Source of the DNA: Hydrogenimonas thermophila
Lineage (GTDB): Bacteria > Campylobacterota > Campylobacteria > Campylobacterales > Hydrogenimonadaceae
DNA: 64,000 bases
Assembly: GCF_900115615.1 (NCBI RefSeq)
Contig: NZ_FOXB01000005.1
Location: forward strand, 60,049 to 124,048
Reading direction: 5' to 3'
Below, one piece after another: positions 53,553-62,039 of the stretch. The notes under the pieces are model-generated. The model did not search any database, was not told where the DNA came from, and was given only the letters and a program-made list of their open reading frames with translations. Positions within the stretch are counted from its first letter, which is position 1; the number at the start of each line of letters is the position of its first letter. The translations under genes were made by a program, and so were the position numbers.

Positions 53553-54455
53553 TCAATGAACTATTGGCCAAATAACAGCAAAGTAGATTAAGAAAAATAG
53601 AGAGGTTACAAATACAAGTGCAGCTACATCCTTTGGACGACAGTGGAATAGGGCAGCAAAGTTTACATTAGCAATTGCCAAAGGGGTTATAAGCTCCATT
53701 AACAAAACAGATGCAATAAAAGGTTCTATTGATGTTCCTTTTAATAAAATCCACGAAACACCAGGAAGTAAGAAAAATTTTATAAGACCTACTGTTTTTA
53801 CCAAAAGCCAGTCAATATGTTCAACTCTTACTTGTGATAGGTAAATTCCAAATAGCAAAAGTTGTATGACAATAGATGCATAAGCTCCTAGTTTCAAGTT
53901 TTCTGCAATAGATTCAGGGATCTGAACATTTAAGAAATTAACTATTAAAGCAGCAATGGCACTCCATAAAATAGGCATTTTTATAACATTCATCAGTGAC
54001 TCTTTTGGACTGAAGTTTCCAGAGGAGTATATATAGACTCCTATTGTATTTACAAAAAAGACATTTGCAAGGTTGATCATTGTTGTATATGGTACACTCT
54101 CTTCACCAAATATGGCAATTCCCAGTGGTATTCCAAGGTTTGCAGTATTTCCAACGAGTGAAGAGATAAGAAATATTGCCCTTTTTTTCTTATCTTTAAA
54201 GAGCATTTTGCCTATAGGCAGCATTATGGTAAAAAAGCTTAAAACAATTATGAGATACCATATAGGTGCTTCAAAAATATCAGGCTCAAAAGGTCTTGTT
54301 GTCAGTCCCCAGAAGGTTAAAAATGGTTGTAAAATATAGACTGAAACAAGAATCAAAGAGCGTTCTTGCAACTCATTTTTAAAGTGCCATTTGGCTATGC
54401 TACCTAGCATAACAAAAAAATAGATACCGAGTATTGAAATTAGTAGTGAAATCAT
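53553..54455 (-). CDS. AEC-family (auxin efflux carrier-like) transporter
   Basis: A 300-residue inner-membrane protein with about ten helices in two five-helix halves. Family features are LVSVYILQPFLTFWGL in the first half, SLVGNTANLGIPLGIAIFG (the NxxxxG-P crossing region), and the second-half LLMELITPLAIANVNFAALF. AEC proteins move organic anions such as malate, but the substrate is not visible here. I use the ATG at 54455; a start 20 codons earlier would overlap the divergent gene. It converges on the 154-residue hypothetical gene. Confidence 0.85.
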   Translation of the reverse strand: MISLLISILGIYFFVMLGSIAKWHFKNELQERSLILVSVYILQPFLTFWGLTTRPFEPDIFEAPIWYLIIVLSFFTIMLPIGKMLFKDKKKRAIFLISSLVGNTANLGIPLGIAIFGEESVPYTTMINLANVFFVNTIGVYIYSSGNFSPKESLMNVIKMPILWSAIAALIVNFLNVQIPESIAENLKLGAYASIVIQLLLFGIYLSQVRVEHIDWLLVKTVGLIKFFLLPGVSWILLKGTSIEPFIASVLLMELITPLAIANVNFAALFHCRPKDVAALVFVTSLFFLIYFAVIWPIVH

Positions 54456-54499
54456 AGCTGAAAGTATAGTATAATCAGAGAAAAAAGTGGGAGGAAAAA

Positions 54500-54736
54500 A
54501 TGGAAAAAGATGCAATTATGAAAGAGTTGAAAGCTTATGAAGAGAGACGGAATGAGTTTTATAAGTTTTTAGATGAACATATTCCACAAAATACAAATAC
54601 AGGAATTTATGATTTCAGCGGTAAAGTTATGCTTGATGCCCAAAAAGTTTATGAACTGTTTCATAAGCTAGATTATCAAGCAAGAAAGATTCGTGGAATT
54701 GTTTTTAATGAAATTATAGAAAAGAGTGAAGATTGA
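54500..54736 (+). CDS. Small hypothetical helical protein, 78 residues
   Basis: A short acidic-basic helical protein of unknown function, with no membrane or signal segment. A GGAGG ribosome site precedes it. Features are an N-terminal helix (MEKDAIMKELKAYEERRNEFYKFL) and a C-terminal helix (VMLDAQKVYELFHKLDYQARKI). It overlaps the following membrane-protein gene by 4 bp, so the two may work together. Confidence 0.7.
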   Translation: MEKDAIMKELKAYEERRNEFYKFLDEHIPQNTNTGIYDFSGKVMLDAQKVYELFHKLDYQARKIRGIVFNEIIEKSED

Positions 54737-55101
54737 CACTTCTATTTCTTTTAGTAGCAGCTTTGGCTGGTGCAGTAGTTTTAGTTTATGAAAAGAGGTT
54801 AAAAGAAGATGGCATTTCAAAAATGCAAAATTATCTAATGCAGGTAGTGAATGATTCAAAACTTCTTGATAGAGAAAAGATGACCCGTATAATTGACCTC
54901 TTTACACAAAACAACTATAAAATAGAAGATATGAAAAAAAATACTCTTATAGTCTCTCGTAGAGAGTTTAGCGTAGGAGCTGCACTTTTGTGGCTCTCGC
55001 TTGCTGGGATTGGACTTATTGTCTATTTGGTTTATTACTTTCTAAAAACGCCTGAGTCTCTTAGGGTAGATTTACATACAGGAACTATTCATGCAAATTG
55101 A
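54733..55101 (+). CDS. Small membrane protein of unknown function, 122 residues
   Basis: Begins at TTG 54733, overlapping the upstream stop. It has an N-terminal helix (about 2-18), a soluble middle (KMQNYLMQVVNDSKLLDREKMTRIIDLFTQNNYKIEDM) and a second membrane helix (about 83-104). I recognise no family. It overlaps the YchJ-like gene by 11 bp and so belongs to a three-gene unit. Confidence 0.7.
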   Translation: MTLLFLLVAALAGAVVLVYEKRLKEDGISKMQNYLMQVVNDSKLLDREKMTRIIDLFTQNNYKIEDMKKNTLIVSRREFSVGAALLWLSLAGIGLIVYLVYYFLKTPESLRVDLHTGTIHAN

Positions 55102-55480
55102 TTGTCCTTGTGGTTTAGGTAAAACATATGATGAGTGTTGTGGAAAGTACCATAAAGGAGATGCAGCTCCTACAACAGCTGAAGCATTGATGAGATCTCG
55201 ATATAGTGCATATGCCATGAAAAAAGTTGATTATATAGTGCATACAGCGCTTGTATTAGACAATAAAACTGCAATAGAAGAGTGGATGGAACGTGTAAAA
55301 TTTGTAAAACTAGAAATTGTGCGTACTCAACGTGGAAAAGCTCTTGATAAAAAGGGAGTTGTAGAGTTTAAAGCATGGTTTGAAGCTGAAGGTAAAATAG
55401 AAGTATTGCATGAAGTTTCAGCCTTTGTCAAACGCAAAGGCCGATGGTTTTATGATGAGAGTAACTCTTTTACACCTTAG
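55091..55480 (+). CDS. YchJ-family SEC-C protein
   Basis: A 129-residue protein whose first 18 residues form a SEC-C zinc motif (CPCGLGKTYDECCGKYH) followed by the YchJ core: TAEALMRSRYSAYAMKKVDYIVHTAL and the strand-rich end with KGVVEFKAWF and FVKRKGRWFYDES. YchJ is widespread but its role is not settled; SEC-C motifs often bind ribosomes or SecB. It converges with the globin gene, overlapping its 3' end by 11 bp. Confidence 0.85.
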   Translation: MQIDCPCGLGKTYDECCGKYHKGDAAPTTAEALMRSRYSAYAMKKVDYIVHTALVLDNKTAIEEWMERVKFVKLEIVRTQRGKALDKKGVVEFKAWFEAEGKIEVLHEVSAFVKRKGRWFYDESNSFTP

Positions 55481-55952
55481 CTAGATCTTCAAATGCACGT
55501 GCATTTCTAGGTCGGTTAATAAGCAGTTTAGAGTACTCTACCAAATAGTTAAAATATGACTCTACAAGCTCTGGCTCAACATCTTTAGCAAACTCTTGCA
55601 AAACTTCACGCCAAGTACCTAGCCACTCATCGCGATGTTTTTCATTTATGCTAAAAGGTTTATGCATTTCAATCTGATCTATATGTCCTATCTCTTCACT
55701 GTATCGTTTTGGTCCACCGCTGATTTCTGCAAAATATTTACCGTTGTGACGTTTGATCTTCTCTATCTCTTCTTCCTCTTGTGGAAAAAAGAATGAGATA
55801 TCACTCTCTACTATTCTGTCATAAAAAATACTTATAACTTTTTTAAATCCTTCATCTCCTCCTATTGCATTATAGAAACGAGGATCAGGTAATGGAATCT
55901 CCTCTTCTTTTGGAAGATTATCTGGATCATAAGGTGTAATGACAAGATTCAT
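55470..55952 (-). CDS. Truncated-haemoglobin-like globin
   Basis: A 160-residue protein. I use the ATG at 55952, preceded by GGAG, rather than one 12 codons earlier. The core fits group I-III globins: FYNAIGGDEGFKKVISIFYDRIVESDISFFF, a helix-E region with YFAEISGGPKRYSEE, and HKPFSINEKHRDEWLGTWREVL, in which the His of NEKHRDEWL would be the haem-binding proximal residue. An N-terminal Pro-rich extension is present. Likely roles are oxygen or nitric oxide binding in a microaerophile. Confidence 0.82.
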   Translation of the reverse strand: MNLVITPYDPDNLPKEEEIPLPDPRFYNAIGGDEGFKKVISIFYDRIVESDISFFFPQEEEEIEKIKRHNGKYFAEISGGPKRYSEEIGHIDQIEMHKPFSINEKHRDEWLGTWREVLQEFAKDVEPELVESYFNYLVEYSKLLINRPRNARAFEDLAKV

Positions 55953-56044
55953 AAATACTCCTGAATTTATTTTGCGTAACTTTACCATATTAAAAACTAT
56001 TTTTTGATAAATTGAGAAAAAGATTTTAGGAAAAGTTTAAAAGC

Positions 56045-56938
56045 ATGAAATTTGTAATACTTGATACAGAAACTACTGGTGCAGAAGAGCAAGATCGTAT
56101 TTGTCAGTTAGCATATATTGTAGCAGTTCCTAATTTGGTAGGAACACAGATAGATGAGGTATATGAAGACTTTTGTAAACCTCCTCTTCCAATCTCTTTT
56201 GGAGCAATGGCTGTACATCACATTACCAATGAAATGGTTGAGAAAAAACCTATTTGTATAGAGACAAAAAGTTATCAAAACCTTCAAGAGCTTAACAGTC
56301 CGGGAAATGTACTGGTCATTCAAAATGCTCCTTTTGATATAGCAATGCTGGAAAAAGAGGGATTTGTTCCTCAAATGCCTTTAATAGATACACTTCGTTG
56401 TCTACGTCATCTATATCCTGATCTTGAGTCACACGGTTTACAGTATGTTCGATATGCTTTTGGTCTCTATAAAAGTGAAGCAAAAGAGGCAAAATCAATT
56501 GGACTTAAGATACAGGCACATGATGCACTTGGTGATGTTTTGGTTTTGAAGCTTTTACTTGATTATCTTTTAGCAAAACATAGTGTTGAAGAGCTTGTAG
56601 AGTTAACAAAAAAACCTATAATGTATAAAACATTTAAATTTGGTAAATATAAGGGTGAAGATATTATAGAAGTTGCAAAGAAAGATCCAGGTTATTTGGA
56701 GTGGATGTTAATGGAAAAGGATGGTGAAGATAGTTTAGATGAAGATTGGAAGTACACACTTCAAAGAGCACTTGAATTAACTGAAGTTGAAGCCGTGTGG
56801 CTATTTCCATTTGGCAAATATAAAGGTCAAAGTGTTGAAGAGGTTGCTAAGTTTGATATTGGTTATTTAAGATGGAGCTTAGAAAATATGGATAAACTCT
56901 CTGAAGGTATGAAAAAAGCAATTAGAAAGTTTATATAA
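56045..56938 (+). CDS. DnaQ-like 3'-5' exonuclease with two ExoX-type C-terminal domains
   Basis: A 297-residue protein. Residues 1-185 are a DEDD exonuclease: FVILDTETTG (Exo I), NAPFDIAMLEKEG (Exo II) and HDALGDVLVLKLLLDYLL (Exo III with the His of DEDDh). After it come two tandem copies of the short C-terminal domain seen in exonuclease X: FKFGKYKGEDIIEVAKKDPGYLEWML and FPFGKYKGQSVEEVAKFDIGYLRWSL. ExoX normally has one. It probably trims DNA ends in repair. It ends at a perfect hairpin. Confidence 0.87.
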   Translation: MKFVILDTETTGAEEQDRICQLAYIVAVPNLVGTQIDEVYEDFCKPPLPISFGAMAVHHITNEMVEKKPICIETKSYQNLQELNSPGNVLVIQNAPFDIAMLEKEGFVPQMPLIDTLRCLRHLYPDLESHGLQYVRYAFGLYKSEAKEAKSIGLKIQAHDALGDVLVLKLLLDYLLAKHSVEELVELTKKPIMYKTFKFGKYKGEDIIEVAKKDPGYLEWMLMEKDGEDSLDEDWKYTLQRALELTEVEAVWLFPFGKYKGQSVEEVAKFDIGYLRWSLENMDKLSEGMKKAIRKFI

Positions 56939-56943
56939 CTATA

Positions 56944-56969
56944 ACGGAAACGTCTTATAACGTTTCCGT
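56944..56969. terminator. Bidirectional hairpin between exonuclease and cytochrome genes
   Basis: ACGGAAACGT, loop CTTATA, ACGTTTCCGT: a perfect 10-bp stem between two converging genes, flanked by A/T-rich DNA. It probably ends transcription from both sides. Confidence 0.75.
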
Positions 56970-56978
56970 AAATTGAAA

Positions 56979-57278
56979 TTACTTCAATCCGTGAATGTAC
57001 TCTGCAAGAGCTTTGATGTCAGCATCGCTAAGAGAAGCAACTTGACCTTTCATTAGCATTCCCATTCCATGCTTGTTAAGAGTTCCTGCTTTGTATCCTT
57101 TTAAATCTTTTTCAATAGTAGCAACATCCATACCTGCGATAACAGCAGATTTTCCAAGAGCATGTTTCTCACCGTGTGCACCATGGCATCCAGCACATTT
57201 TTTAAATAGAGCAGCTCCATCAGCCATTGCAAGGCTTGCTGCGCCAGCTAACATAAGAGCAAGAGTAATTTTTTTCAT
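56979..57278 (-). CDS. Cytochrome c553-like monohaem protein
   Basis: A 99-residue periplasmic cytochrome with a signal peptide (1-19, ending ASLAMA), the haem site CAGCH at about 28-32 and axial Met in the GMGMLMKGQVASL stretch. It ends in DIKALAEYIHGLK, the usual C-terminal helix. Such class I cytochromes carry electrons to terminal oxidases or from sulphur or hydrogen oxidation. A typical GGAG ribosome site precedes it. It is the last gene of this minus-strand block. Confidence 0.9.
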   Translation of the reverse strand: MKKITLALMLAGAASLAMADGAALFKKCAGCHGAHGEKHALGKSAVIAGMDVATIEKDLKGYKAGTLNKHGMGMLMKGQVASLSDADIKALAEYIHGLK

Positions 57279-57342
57279 TTTTATCTCCTTTTAAATAATT
57301 TTAGTTGTTATAGTAGATTATCTTTGATAAAATCAACTACAA

Positions 57343-57675
57343 TTAGCAAGATGGAACGTTTCCACTGTCATTTGCATATTCATATGAAAAATCATAAAGA
57401 TCTTTCAAATATTTTTTAAATTTGTCACTAGTGAAAATTTTTGCACCTTTTGGGCATAGTTTACCCATCTCTTCTGCAAATTTTCCATCTTCATAAATCT
57501 CTTCCCACTCATCTTGAGAGTGTTTAGCAGCAAACTTTGCACCATTGAATCCACAAAGTTTTTTTACTTTTTTGCTATAGATCTTTTGACCTTTAGCTAC
57601 ATCTGCAGATGCAGAAGTTGCCATGAAACTCATTGCAACAAATCCTGCTGCAACCATTGTAAGTAGCTTTTTCAT
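57343..57675 (-). CDS. Secreted cytochrome-like protein lacking a CXXCH haem motif
   Basis: A 110-residue protein with a signal peptide (1-24, ATSASA cleavage) and a body that recalls a small cytochrome: GQKIYSKKVKKLCGFNGAKFAAKHSQDEWEEIY, GKLCPKG, and an ending YANDSGNVPSC. Where a cytochrome would have CXXCH it has CGFNG, so it cannot bind c-type haem in the normal way; three cysteines remain. I know similar proteins in this phylum annotated as cytochromes. The function is unknown. A strong AGGAGG ribosome site precedes it. Confidence 0.8.
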   Translation of the reverse strand: MKKLLTMVAAGFVAMSFMATSASADVAKGQKIYSKKVKKLCGFNGAKFAAKHSQDEWEEIYEDGKFAEEMGKLCPKGAKIFTSDKFKKYLKDLYDFSYEYANDSGNVPSC

Positions 57676-57694
57676 TTATGCCTCCTAATTTATT

Positions 57695-57721
57695 AAAGGA
57701 TATATTTAGATGATATCCTTT
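57695..57721. terminator. Hairpin between the two secreted-protein genes
   Basis: AAAGGATAT (57695-57703) and ATATCCTTT (57713-57721) form a perfect 9-bp stem with a nine-base loop. It lies after the monohaem cytochrome gene and about 20 bases before the next gene's start on the minus strand, so it may end the first transcript or act as a leader. Confidence 0.45.
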
Positions 57722-57780
57722 AGATACCCACATTGTAAAAAACAATTGTGAAGTAATCGTGGAAATGATTCTATCACAAA

Positions 57781-58116
57781 CTATTTTATTTTACCAAATA
57801 CTTTGTACTTTTCCCAGTATATATCTATTGCTTTATGTAACTCAATTTCACCAAGTTGTACCTTAGGCATTAATCCATATTGGTTTATTAACTCTTCTGA
57901 TGCTAGAGACTCCTTTTTTGTAGGGTTTTTTAAAAATTTATATAGAGCCTCTTTAACTCGTCGTTCGCTACTATATTTAAGAAGATAGTTGAAAAAAAAT
58001 TTATCAATGCTTACAGGAAGTTTTTTATGACAAGGTATACAATTTTTTTCATATACACTATTATCTGCATTTAAATTGATTAAAATAATCAATAAAATTA
58101 AATATAATCGTCCCAT
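57781..58116 (-). CDS. Small monohaem cytochrome c
   Basis: A 111-residue protein with a signal peptide (about 1-17) and one haem site CIPCH at about 26-30. MPKVQL near residue 84 could give the axial Met. It is otherwise charged and helical. Its start lies inside the last codons of the sensor kinase gene (19-bp overlap), so it is translated with the two-component system. It could be a target, or a redox partner that feeds a signal to the kinase; the sequence does not decide. Confidence 0.85.
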   Translation of the reverse strand: MGRLYLILLIILINLNADNSVYEKNCIPCHKKLPVSIDKFFFNYLLKYSSERRVKEALYKFLKNPTKKESLASEELINQYGLMPKVQLGEIELHKAIDIYWEKYKVFGKIK

Positions 58117-59300
58117 CTAATGATAACCTCCGATCCTTTCCCTTTTTGAGAGTCTATTTTTATATTTAAGTTATACTCTTTTGCAATCAAGCTAACTATA
58201 TTAAGACCAATTCCAAAGCCTCCAACAGTTGTATCAAATCGTTTGTAACGACTAAATGCCTCTTTTATCTCTTTTTCATTCATACCTTTACCACTATCTT
58301 TAACTATAAGTTTGCCTTCTTCTAAAAAAATAAAAATCTCACCGCCTCTTTTATTGTATTTTATTGCATTGGATAGGAGGTTATCAAACAGTCTGGTAAA
58401 CTTTCCTTTGTCAATATATAACTTTATATTTAGTTTTATATCAGTTTTAATCAAAATATTTTTAGAATCAGCTAGAATTTTAAAATAGTCTATACGCTCT
58501 TTTATTAGCTGACTAATATCAATCTCTTGATTTTGTGAAGCTATTTTATGGTGTAATATTAGGTATGTAAGGTCTTGATAAATATTGCTTATTGTCCTTG
58601 CTGCAATTTCAATACGTCTAATCTTTTTTTCCAGTTTTGGATCAAGCTTCTCTTTATCAATCATTTCAATATTGCTCAAAATAGCATTTACCGGTGTATT
58701 TAATTCGTGTGTTGTATCTTTTATGAAACGATCAAGCAGATTGATAGCATTTCGCATAGGAGCGAGGAAAAGGCGAACCAGTACAATACCTGCAAGTAAA
58801 AAGAGTATGAGCAACAAGCTTGAGTATATAAATATATCTTTCCAAGTTTGAATAAACCATTTGCCATTATTATCGATTTCAACTACAACATATTTTGCAC
58901 CAAGGTAGTAAGAGTCTAAAATATGAATGTAGTGTATAGCTTTATCTGTTGTGTAGATGACTTTATCTAGATTTACATTCTCATTATCTTTAAGTGTTGA
59001 GAATATCTGTACTTTATCGGCATCATAAATGGCTGATCGGTAAAGTGGATTACGTGGATAGGTACGATAACGGTCAAAATATATGTGAAGAAGCTTCAAT
59101 CCATCTATTAGCTCTTTTGAAAACTCCACAAGTTCTAAACGTTTTGTTTGAAGCATTAAATCTTTTTGTAGTTTATAGTAGATAGTTGATCCTAAAATTA
59201 CAATGAGCAGTGCCAAAAAAGTATAGAGTCCTAGGAAGCGTATGAGAGTTTGTCTTTCACTCTGGTAAATATTTGTATCCGTATCTTTTAATGCTGACAA
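58098..59300 (-). CDS. Membrane sensor histidine kinase
   Basis: A 400-residue kinase with two membrane helices (about 25-45 and 157-180) around a periplasmic domain of about 110 residues, then HisKA with the phospho-His in KDTTHELNTPVNAIL and an ATPase domain with N-box LLSNAIKYNKRGG, KDSGKGM and GGFGIGLNIV. There is no clear HAMP domain. It starts at TTG 59300, overlapping the regulator gene by 44 bp. The layout recalls the ArsS-type kinases of Helicobacter. The signal is not known. Confidence 0.9.
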   Translation of the reverse strand: MSALKDTDTNIYQSERQTLIRFLGLYTFLALLIVILGSTIYYKLQKDLMLQTKRLELVEFSKELIDGLKLLHIYFDRYRTYPRNPLYRSAIYDADKVQIFSTLKDNENVNLDKVIYTTDKAIHYIHILDSYYLGAKYVVVEIDNNGKWFIQTWKDIFIYSSLLLILFLLAGIVLVRLFLAPMRNAINLLDRFIKDTTHELNTPVNAILSNIEMIDKEKLDPKLEKKIRRIEIAARTISNIYQDLTYLILHHKIASQNQEIDISQLIKERIDYFKILADSKNILIKTDIKLNIKLYIDKGKFTRLFDNLLSNAIKYNKRGGEIFIFLEEGKLIVKDSGKGMNEKEIKEAFSRYKRFDTTVGGFGIGLNIVSLIAKEYNLNIKIDSQKGKGSEVIIRWDDYI

Positions 59301-59934
59301 TTTTCTCTTTTCCTATCACTTTTCGCAAATTTTTAATGTAGGTACGAAGTGCTGATTCGCTTGGTATTTCATCATATCCCCATAACCTATCATAAATGGT
59401 TTCGTGAGCAATTACCTCATTTGGATGGCTCAAAAATAGTTTTAAAAGTAATAACTCTTTAGGTTGCAAAGATACAGGTTTACCGTTCATATATAAAGTA
59501 TTGCTTATAGTGTCATACTCGATATTTTGAGAAATCTTTATAAGCTGACTGTTCTTATGTGAAAAACTTCTTTTTAAAAGTGTTGTAATGCGCAAAAGAA
59601 GCTCTTTTAGTGCAAATGGCTTTCGAATGTAGTCATCTGCACCGCTTTCGTATCCTTCTTCTAAATTTTCAATTGAATTTAGTGAAGTTATAAATATTGC
59701 AGGTGTATCAATTCCTTGTTTTCTTGCTTCTTTTAAAATTTCAAAACCATTTTTACCTGGAATATTTACATCCAGAAGCAGAAGGTCATAATTGTTTTCA
59801 TATAGCTTCTCTTCTGCTTCTTCACTGTCAAAAACAGTATCTACTTCAAAACCTTCATCTTCTAAAAACTCTGTTATCGTATCAGATAGATTTGTGTCAT
59901 CTTCAAGAAGGAATATTTTACTTTTGTGACTCAT
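59257..59934 (-). CDS. OmpR-family response regulator
   Basis: A 225-residue regulator. The receiver has LLEDDTNLSDTITEFL, phospho-accepting Asp in LLLLDVNIPGKNG, Thr in IFITSLN and Lys in YIRKPFALKEL; the winged helix has LQPKELLLLKLFLSHPNEVI and ESALRTYIKNLRKVIGKEKI. It overlaps the upstream secreted-protein gene by 17 bp and the kinase by 44 bp, so all are made together. It pairs with the kinase. Its targets may include this operon. Confidence 0.92.
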   Translation of the reverse strand: MSHKSKIFLLEDDTNLSDTITEFLEDEGFEVDTVFDSEEAEEKLYENNYDLLLLDVNIPGKNGFEILKEARKQGIDTPAIFITSLNSIENLEEGYESGADDYIRKPFALKELLLRITTLLKRSFSHKNSQLIKISQNIEYDTISNTLYMNGKPVSLQPKELLLLKLFLSHPNEVIAHETIYDRLWGYDEIPSESALRTYIKNLRKVIGKEKIVSIKRYGYKYLPE

Positions 59935-60142
59935 CTTTTAACTTTTTTAAAACCTTTTTATACTCTTTTTTCTCTTTCGGAGACATTGTCAACTCCCTTT
60001 TTTTTAGTTCGTGTAAAATGATTGGTATATTAGTACTCTTTTCATATGCAAGAGAAGCTATGAGCTCTTGCGTACTTCTATCGGAATAATCTATACTCCA
60101 AACTATTGTGAAAACAAGAAGTATAGATATTATAAATCTCAT
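59918..60142 (-). CDS. Small exported DUF1104-like protein
   Basis: A 74-residue protein with a signal peptide (about 1-16) and a helical mature part, DYSDRSTQELIASLAYEKSTNIPIILHELKKRELTMS. The sequence DxSxxSTQELI...EL.KR is what I know as DUF1104, a short periplasmic family mostly limited to this phylum, of unknown function. It lies between trxC and the two-component regulator with a 3-base gap and a 17-bp overlap. A role in sensing by the kinase is possible but only inferred. Confidence 0.7.
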   Translation of the reverse strand: MRFIISILLVFTIVWSIDYSDRSTQELIASLAYEKSTNIPIILHELKKRELTMSPKEKKEYKKVLKKLKDESQK

Positions 60143-60145
60143 TTT

Positions 60146-60580
60146 TTAGCCTATATGACGTGATACCAGTTGAACAATTTGTCCGGCAGAAAGAGCACCG
60201 CTTACCCGATCAACCTCTTGTCCATTTTTAAAAATTATGATAGTAGGAATACCCCTAATGCCAAATGGAGCTGCTAACTGTCCGTACTCTTCTGTATTGA
60301 CTTTTGCAAACTGTGCTTTTAAAGGGAATTGTGCTGCTGCCTCTTCGAAAGCTGGTGCCATCATACGACAAGGACCGCACCAAGGAGCCCAAAAATCTAC
60401 TACAACGGGAATATCGCTGTTTTGAATATGTGTATTAAATGTTTGAGGTGTTAGTTCAATAGGATGTGTGTCAAGAAGTGATTGACGGCAATGACCGCAA
60501 TTTGCTTTATTGTAACTCTCTTTAACTGGAATTCTATTGGTTTTATGACAATGTGGGCATACTATATGAATAGTTGACAT
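60146..60580 (-). CDS. trxC: Thioredoxin 2 (zinc-binding)
   Basis: A 144-residue cytoplasmic disulphide reductase. An N-terminal zinc ribbon (CPHCHK at 10-15, CGHC at 33-36) precedes a thioredoxin fold with active site WAPWCGPCRMM (about 68-78) and the cis-Pro in GIRGIPTIIIF. This two-part form is TrxC, often linked to oxidative stress. It lies 16 bases after trkH and 3 bases before the DUF1104-like gene in a long minus-strand run. Confidence 0.94.
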   Translation of the reverse strand: MSTIHIVCPHCHKTNRIPVKESYNKANCGHCRQSLLDTHPIELTPQTFNTHIQNSDIPVVVDFWAPWCGPCRMMAPAFEEAAAQFPLKAQFAKVNTEEYGQLAAPFGIRGIPTIIIFKNGQEVDRVSGALSAGQIVQLVSRHIG

Positions 60581-60596
60581 GGAATCCTCCTTCTAA

Positions 60597-62039
60597 TTAA
60601 AATTTTTTCCAAAATGCTTTACTAAATAGAATAAAAACAGTAAAACACTCTAACCTTCCTACTATCATACCAAAAGAGAATACAAGTTTGTCAATATCAC
60701 TAAAAAATGAGAAATTTTCAGCAGGACCAACATGAGAAAACCCTGGACCAATATTTCCAACAATTGCTATAGCTCCTGAAATAGATGTCATTGTATCGAA
60801 ACCTCTTGCATATATGTAAATGCTTAAAAAAACAACGGTCATTGTAAATAGAAAGAAGAACCCAAAAGTAGTAGACAGTACACGCTCTTTTAAGTTCTGT
60901 TTATCAATGTAGATGGAGATAAGTGCATTAGGATGCAGGATTCTTTTAAACTCGGCAAAAAGAGTTTTAAAAATTATTACATGTCTAACTACCTTTATAC
61001 CGCCTGCTGTAGAGCCTGCATTTCCTCCTATTAACATGGCAATAAAAATTATTGCTATTGCAAATTGACTCCATTTCCCATAATCTACTGTAGCAAATCC
61101 TGTTGTGGTCATAACTGATGCAATAGTAAAAAATGCATGCTTTGAAGCATCATATATAGTGTCTCCCCAAATTTTTGTATGAACTATTGTGAGGGTTGCT
61201 CCTAAAATAAAGAACATTAAAAGATACCATTGAACCTCTTCACTTTTGTACCCGCTGTTATCTTTATAGAAAAATTTCAGATGTGCAAGAAAGTTAATAC
61301 CTGAAAGTATCATGAAGAATGTAGTAGTCCAGATAATTCCATCATTATTGAATGATCCCAGTGAACTGTTTTTAGTTGAAAAACCTCCTGTAGATATGGT
61401 TGAAAAAGCATGATTTATTGCATCAAACCAATTCATTCCAAAAAATTTAAGCAGCAATGTATCTGTTAATGTAAATAGTATATAAACTACCCAAAGACTC
61501 AACGCAGTATCTTTAATTTTAGGAGTTAGTTTTTCCATCTGAATACCTGTAGATTCAGCTTTAAAAAGGCTTAAGCTTCCTGTGGGGTTAATCACAGAAA
61601 GCAGACCTATTCCAAGAACAATAACTCCCATTCCTCCAAGCCAATGCATTAAACTTCGGTGAAAAAGAATCATATGAGGAAGAGATTCAATATCTTGATA
61701 AATTGTTGCTCCTGTTGTTGTAAATCCACTGATTGCTTCAAAAAATGCTGATGCAAATGAGACGTGTGTATATAGCAATAGAGGAATAGCTCCAGCAACA
61801 CCAAGTAGAATCCACAGAATATTTACAGTAAGGATGCTCTCTCTTATTTTAAGAGTAATTGTATGGTTTCTTAATGTTATCAGTATAATAAGATTTATAA
61901 AAATAAATATAAAATCAAAAATCATAAATGTATTGAATGACTCTTTATATATGACTCCTATCAAAATATCTGATAAAAAAAAGATTCCCAGTGTTATACC
62001 TATGAAACTGACTAATTTGAAAATACTTTTATAATCCAT
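60597..62039 (-). CDS. trkH: Trk/Ktr potassium uptake membrane subunit
   Basis: A 480-residue membrane protein with four pore repeats. The selectivity filters are FTTTGATIYQD, ISTGGFSTKN, TTTGFATVDYG and AIVGNIGPGFSH, each at a pore-loop position, with GGNAGSTAGGIKVVR near the gate. TrkH or KtrB carries K+ into the cell and needs a TrkA-like regulator, encoded immediately upstream with an 11-bp overlap. Size is nearer TrkH than KtrB. Confidence 0.93.
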   Translation of the reverse strand: MDYKSIFKLVSFIGITLGIFFLSDILIGVIYKESFNTFMIFDFIFIFINLIILITLRNHTITLKIRESILTVNILWILLGVAGAIPLLLYTHVSFASAFFEAISGFTTTGATIYQDIESLPHMILFHRSLMHWLGGMGVIVLGIGLLSVINPTGSLSLFKAESTGIQMEKLTPKIKDTALSLWVVYILFTLTDTLLLKFFGMNWFDAINHAFSTISTGGFSTKNSSLGSFNNDGIIWTTTFFMILSGINFLAHLKFFYKDNSGYKSEEVQWYLLMFFILGATLTIVHTKIWGDTIYDASKHAFFTIASVMTTTGFATVDYGKWSQFAIAIIFIAMLIGGNAGSTAGGIKVVRHVIIFKTLFAEFKRILHPNALISIYIDKQNLKERVLSTTFGFFFLFTMTVVFLSIYIYARGFDTMTSISGAIAIVGNIGPGFSHVGPAENFSFFSDIDKLVFSFGMIVGRLECFTVFILFSKAFWKKF

